This document shows, one piece after another, positions 4,444 through 7,944 of a stretch of DNA of 7,944 nucleotides. This stretch comes from an uncultured Selenomonadales bacterium (GTDB taxonomy: Bacteria > Bacillota > Negativicutes > Selenomonadales > Selenomonadaceae). The DNA lies in assembly GCA_946403735.1 (NCBI GenBank), contig CAMJAZ010000055.1:1-7944 (forward strand), read 5' to 3'. The notes under the pieces are model-generated. The model made no database searches. It was given only the letters and a program-made list of their open reading frames with translations, and was not told the DNA's origin. A program made the translations under genes and the position numbers. Position 1 is the first letter of the stretch. Every line of letters begins with the position of its first letter.

Positions 4444-7400
4444 ATGAGAAAAATTAAACCGAAGAAAAAAGATGTTGACAAGAAACGCAAAAAGATTGAC
4501 GCGCTGTTGAAAGATTTATTCCACTATCACGGCGATTTACACGATGAGGCTAAAACGCTTGAAACTGTCCAAAAAATTTATGAACTTCAACCAGATGATC
4601 CAATGCCCGCTGAAAAAGTTGCGTCAATTTACGTTGACTACAGTAAACCTGATGAAGCTGATAAAGCCGTCACGTACCTTGAGGAACATTTTCCGCCGAC
4701 TGCGTACAGATTATTTCTGCGCGGACGTGTCTGCGATTTAAAGCAAGATTACGGCGGCTGTATCAAGTATTCGGAAATGGCGCTGGAAAATCCAAATATT
4801 GATTTGCTCACGCGAATGATGATTCACAACATTTTAGGTCACGCATATCGTTATGCTGGTGACGCGCCTAATTCTTTGAAACATTATGAACTTAGCGCGA
4901 AGATGAATACAGATGTTCCAATGGATCCTGCCGCGCGTGGTTACGTCGAAAAAATTAAACGCGAAGACTACAGCAACTTCCTTTTCAGTTTGCACAACGT
5001 CAACGTCAGCCGTGAGCAAATGTTCAAAGAAATTTGCGGCTTTAACGACCTTTATAACTACGTTGAGCCAATGGTTCACGATCCCGCTACGCATCCGCGC
5101 CATGAAAAAATTCGTATCGGCTACATTTCCCCAGATATTCGCCGCCACGTCGTAGCATTCTTTAGCTACGCTTTTTACAGGTGCTACGATAAAAGCCGCT
5201 TTGAAGTTTACATTTACGCTAAAAATAAAGAAGACCACGTTGCGCAACAATTTAAAGCGGGCGTCGACCACTTCAGAAATATTTTGTACGATGACCCAAA
5301 AGTTGCCGCACAGAAAATTAAAGATGATGAAATTGATATTCTTGTCGACCTTTCAGGACACACCGCTAATAACGTTATGAACGTCGTTTGCCATAAACCC
5401 GCGCCAATCATCATTAGCGCCATTGGCTGGTTTAATACAACTGGCGTCAAGGCGATTGATTATTTCATGGTTGACAAGTACACCGACCCAGTTGGTTTGA
5501 ATGAAAAATTTTTCAGTGAAAAAATGTTGCGTCTCCAACACAGTCACTTCTGCTACATGTGGCACGATGAACCGACAGTTGTTAATCCCGCGCCTTGTAC
5601 GAAAAATGGTTATGTAACATTCGTCAGCTTTAACAACTTCACGAAAGTCACTGATGAGGCACTTAGAGTTTGGGCTAAAATTGTAAACGCCGTCCCTAAC
5701 TCTAAACTTTATTTGAAGGGTAAAGCTTTCCGTGATAAGTACGGCACAGACCACGCCATTGCTAGAATTGAAGCGGCTGGACTTTCACGCGAAAAATTAA
5801 TTTACGAAGCGGACGAACAAAGATATTTAATAAAATATTCACAAGCTGACATTGCATTGGATACTTTCCCATATCCTGGCGGCGGTACGACTTGCGACGC
5901 GCTTTATATGGGCTTGCCTGTCATAACGCTGGTGCAGGAACGTCACAATTCACGTTTCGGCTATTCACTTTTGACAAACTGCGGCTTAGGTGAACTTTGC
6001 GCCTTCAGTGAAGAAGAATATATTCAAAAGGCTGTTGACCTTGCCAACGATTGGGATCGGTTACGCGATTATCATTTAACGATTCGCCGTAAAATGGAAA
6101 CGTCGGCGGTTATGAATGACGCAATTTATATGGGCGAAGTTGAAGAGGCGTACACGAAAATTTATAATGCGTGGATGAATGGCGAAGAATTGCCAGACTT
6201 CCCGCAGGACGCGCCAGAAATTACGCCTGAAATGGCTGAAGATTATTATTACAAGGCGATGGATTATTTCGAACTTGAGCCAGATTTTCACAAGAATAAA
6301 ATTAAAGATATAGTTCACGTCAAACGCGCGTTGTACAATTTGCAGTTAGCGTCACAAGCTGATGAGGAACATAAAGCGGAAATTTTCTATTTAATCGCGG
6401 CTTGTAAAAAGCAGTTGAAAGATTACGTCGGCGCTTATGAAGCAATTCGTTCAGTGCCAGACGGTCAATATTCCCGCGAATTTTTATGCGGCTACCATGA
6501 ACTGCGCGGCGAAATTGCATTGTTGAATGCTAAAATGCCTGAATCAGCTGAAAACTTTGAACGTGCGGCGCAACTTTCCGAAGATAGGGACGAAAAAGCT
6601 AAACTTTTCAGCGGACTTTTCACAGCGTTGCAGTTGCTTGATATTCCGTCAGACAAAATTGCGGCGGCTAACTTCAACTACCAAAAACTTTTCAGCGACG
6701 TTAAACCGTACACTGAATATCATGAACGCGCGGAAGGTGACAAAATTAAAATCGGCTACCTTTCACCAAATTTCAGAGTAGACCCGAACTTCTCAACCGT
6801 ATTCAGTATGATTGCCGCCCATGACCGTGAAAAGTTTGAAGTGACTTGCTACAGCTTGATTGATAACAATGACCCGTACAAAAACTTGTACCAAAAATTT
6901 GCTGAAAACTTTGAAGTCGTCGAAGGTATGACGTACGAAGAAATTGCGAAAAAAATTCACGATGATAAAATCGACATTTTGATTGACCCAGTTGGACACG
7001 GAGAAGGTAACGGCTTACCAGTTTTCGCGTACAAACCCGCGCCAATTCAAATTACTGGCATAGGCTATCCCGCGACAACTGGACTGACGACGATGGATTA
7101 TTTCATTACAGACGATATACTCAACCCACCTGAAAATGAAGAGGCTGATTCAAAACTTTTCACTGAAAAATTTTTAAGAATGCCAGTCAACTTTGCCTAC
7201 GCTCAACGTGAAGATGTTCCTACGCCTGAATATGCGCCTTGTACTAAACGTGATTATCCAGTCTTCGGTACAATTTGCGATTACTCCGAAATTAACGACG
7301 ACATTTTAAAAATTTGGCTGAAAATTTCTGAACTCGTTCCCAAAGCTGTCTTCCTTATGCGTGCGAAAGAATTTGAAAGTATTTCGACGATTAATCAGCT

Positions 7401-7896
7401 GTACGACAGAATGAAAGCTATCGGTTTCAACATGGACAAAGTTTTATTCCGTCCACCGTCGCCAAATTATATGCAGGAAATGTTGCACCTTGACGTTGTA
7501 TTGGACGTTTACCCATTATCCGCCGTCACGTCGACGATTGACGCGCTTTATATGGGCGTTCCAGTCGTCAGCTTTTACGCGCAACGCCGCAGTTCAAAAT
7601 TCGGCAAAACTATCACAAAGTCAATAGGCTTGCCCGACTTGGCGACACCTTCTGTTGAAGGCTATATTAACCGCGCTGTCAGTTTAGTGACGGAAGTTAA
7701 AACGCTTGACGTGTTGCATAAAAATTTGCGCGAAATGGTAAAGCGTGCTCAACCGTTGAATCCAAAAACTTACATGACTATCATTGAACAGACATTTGAA
7801 GAGTTAGTCACTGGCAAACCCGCGATTAAAGAAATTGAAAATCAAGCTGAAGGAAAGACAAATGAAGGGCAGAGCAATGAAGATACTGCCAATTGA
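4444..7896 (+). CDS. TPR protein with two tandem GT41 (OGT/SPINDLY-like) glycosyltransferase domains
   Basis: A 1150-residue cytoplasmic protein with no signal peptide, built as TPR-GT41-TPR-GT41. GT41 enzymes transfer a sugar (GlcNAc, or fucose in SPINDLY) from a nucleotide sugar to Ser/Thr of proteins. A lysine-rich head (1-20) precedes TPR-like helices (about 35-150). Domain 1 (about 221-575) has IGYISPDIRRH (His235), DILVDLSGHT (His306), FNNFTK (Lys401) and DTFPYPGGGTTCDALYMG (473-490), the usual bacterial set. A second helical stretch (about 595-745) leads to domain 2 (about 766-1122). There IGYLSPNFRVD has Asp780 for His235, Glu949 stands for Lys401, GGGTT is replaced by AVTST (1027-1031), and GHT by GHG. 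Domain 2 is therefore probably not catalytic. The tail (1123-1150) is polar and disordered and overlaps aroA. Targets are unknown; flagellin or another surface protein is a guess from related systems. Confidence 0.88.
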   Translation: MRKIKPKKKDVDKKRKKIDALLKDLFHYHGDLHDEAKTLETVQKIYELQPDDPMPAEKVASIYVDYSKPDEADKAVTYLEEHFPPTAYRLFLRGRVCDLKQDYGGCIKYSEMALENPNIDLLTRMMIHNILGHAYRYAGDAPNSLKHYELSAKMNTDVPMDPAARGYVEKIKREDYSNFLFSLHNVNVSREQMFKEICGFNDLYNYVEPMVHDPATHPRHEKIRIGYISPDIRRHVVAFFSYAFYRCYDKSRFEVYIYAKNKEDHVAQQFKAGVDHFRNILYDDPKVAAQKIKDDEIDILVDLSGHTANNVMNVVCHKPAPIIISAIGWFNTTGVKAIDYFMVDKYTDPVGLNEKFFSEKMLRLQHSHFCYMWHDEPTVVNPAPCTKNGYVTFVSFNNFTKVTDEALRVWAKIVNAVPNSKLYLKGKAFRDKYGTDHAIARIEAAGLSREKLIYEADEQRYLIKYSQADIALDTFPYPGGGTTCDALYMGLPVITLVQERHNSRFGYSLLTNCGLGELCAFSEEEYIQKAVDLANDWDRLRDYHLTIRRKMETSAVMNDAIYMGEVEEAYTKIYNAWMNGEELPDFPQDAPEITPEMAEDYYYKAMDYFELEPDFHKNKIKDIVHVKRALYNLQLASQADEEHKAEIFYLIAACKKQLKDYVGAYEAIRSVPDGQYSREFLCGYHELRGEIALLNAKMPESAENFERAAQLSEDRDEKAKLFSGLFTALQLLDIPSDKIAAANFNYQKLFSDVKPYTEYHERAEGDKIKIGYLSPNFRVDPNFSTVFSMIAAHDREKFEVTCYSLIDNNDPYKNLYQKFAENFEVVEGMTYEEIAKKIHDDKIDILIDPVGHGEGNGLPVFAYKPAPIQITGIGYPATTGLTTMDYFITDDILNPPENEEADSKLFTEKFLRMPVNFAYAQREDVPTPEYAPCTKRDYPVFGTICDYSEINDDILKIWLKISELVPKAVFLMRAKEFESISTINQLYDRMKAIGFNMDKVLFRPPSPNYMQEMLHLDVVLDVYPLSAVTSTIDALYMGVPVVSFYAQRRSSKFGKTITKSIGLPDLATPSVEGYINRAVSLVTEVKTLDVLHKNLREMVKRAQPLNPKTYMTIIEQTFEELVTGKPAIKEIENQAEGKTNEGQSNEDTAN

Positions 7897-7944
7897 TAAT
7901 TTATGCGGCAAAATAAAAGTTCCTGGCGATAAATCCATTTCACA
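7877..7944 (+). CDS. aroA: 3-phosphoshikimate 1-carboxyvinyltransferase (EPSP synthase), N-terminus only
   Basis: The 22 visible codons read MKILPIDNLCGKIKVPGDKS then IS, the N-terminal signature of EPSP synthase: the 'G.i.vPGDKSIS' segment that carries the conserved lysine contacting phosphoenolpyruvate and shikimate-3-phosphate. The enzyme makes EPSP in the sixth step of the shikimate pathway. The gene begins inside the end of the GT41 gene (20-bp overlap, different frame), so translational coupling is likely. ATG at 7877 follows AAGGG (7865-7869) by seven bases. An in-frame ATG at 7862, preceded by AAGGA (7850-7854), would add MKGRA and cannot be excluded. The rest of the gene lies outside the window. 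Confidence 0.9.
   Translation, partial: MKILPIDNLCGKIKVPGDKSIS

Noticed and set aside
4834..5754. Antisense ORFs of 70-145 codons opposite the GT41 gene
   Set aside because: They overlap a gene with strong domain conservation, lack ribosome sites, and have low-complexity products typical of shadow frames.

Overview
The window looks like a chromosomal segment of an AT-leaning, anaerobe-type Firmicute, most likely a member of the Negativicutes (Selenomonadales-like). This rests on the strong GGAGG ribosome sites, the TTG/GTG starts, a YacL-type PIN/TRAM membrane protein, a two-module GT41 (SPINDLY/OGT-like) protein and the IS200/IS605-type end. The assignment is an inference; no rRNA or other phylogenetic marker is present.

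Layout. (1) 2-721 is the C-terminal three quarters of a D-alanine--D-alanine ligase, cut by the window edge. It is followed 11 bp later by a TTG-started acyl-CoA synthetase (733-2205), probably in the same operon. (2) 2206-2989 is a 784-bp gap that standard ORF calling would leave empty, but it is the busiest part of the window. Its left half (about 2231-2594) looks like the 3' remnant of an IS200/IS605 element: the last codons of a decayed tnpB, a chain of hairpins resembling an omega RNA, and a right-end hairpin finishing at TCAA. Its right half holds an unannotated 34-codon gene on the minus strand (2733-2837) for a hydrophobic peptide resembling the Fst/par type I toxin. That gene has a strong Shine-Dalgarno sequence, a 5' leader able to form alternative hairpins, its own terminator, and beyond the terminator a direct repeat of its translation start region. 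Read from the other strand, that repeat could act as antisense antitoxin RNA. (3) 3008-4279 encodes a YacL-like membrane PIN/TRAM protein, followed by an intrinsic terminator. (4) 4444-7896 encodes a 1150-residue TPR-GT41-TPR-GT41 protein. Its first catalytic domain keeps the expected catalytic residues and its second has lost several. (5) 7877 to the window end is the start of aroA (EPSP synthase), overlapping the preceding gene.

Functionally the genes are mixed: peptidoglycan precursor synthesis (Ddl), fatty-acid activation, a putative membrane-bound nuclease, cytoplasmic protein O-glycosylation and the shikimate pathway. The best candidates for something undescribed are the Fst-like toxin locus abutting an IS605 right end, and the tandem active plus apparently inactive GT41 protein.
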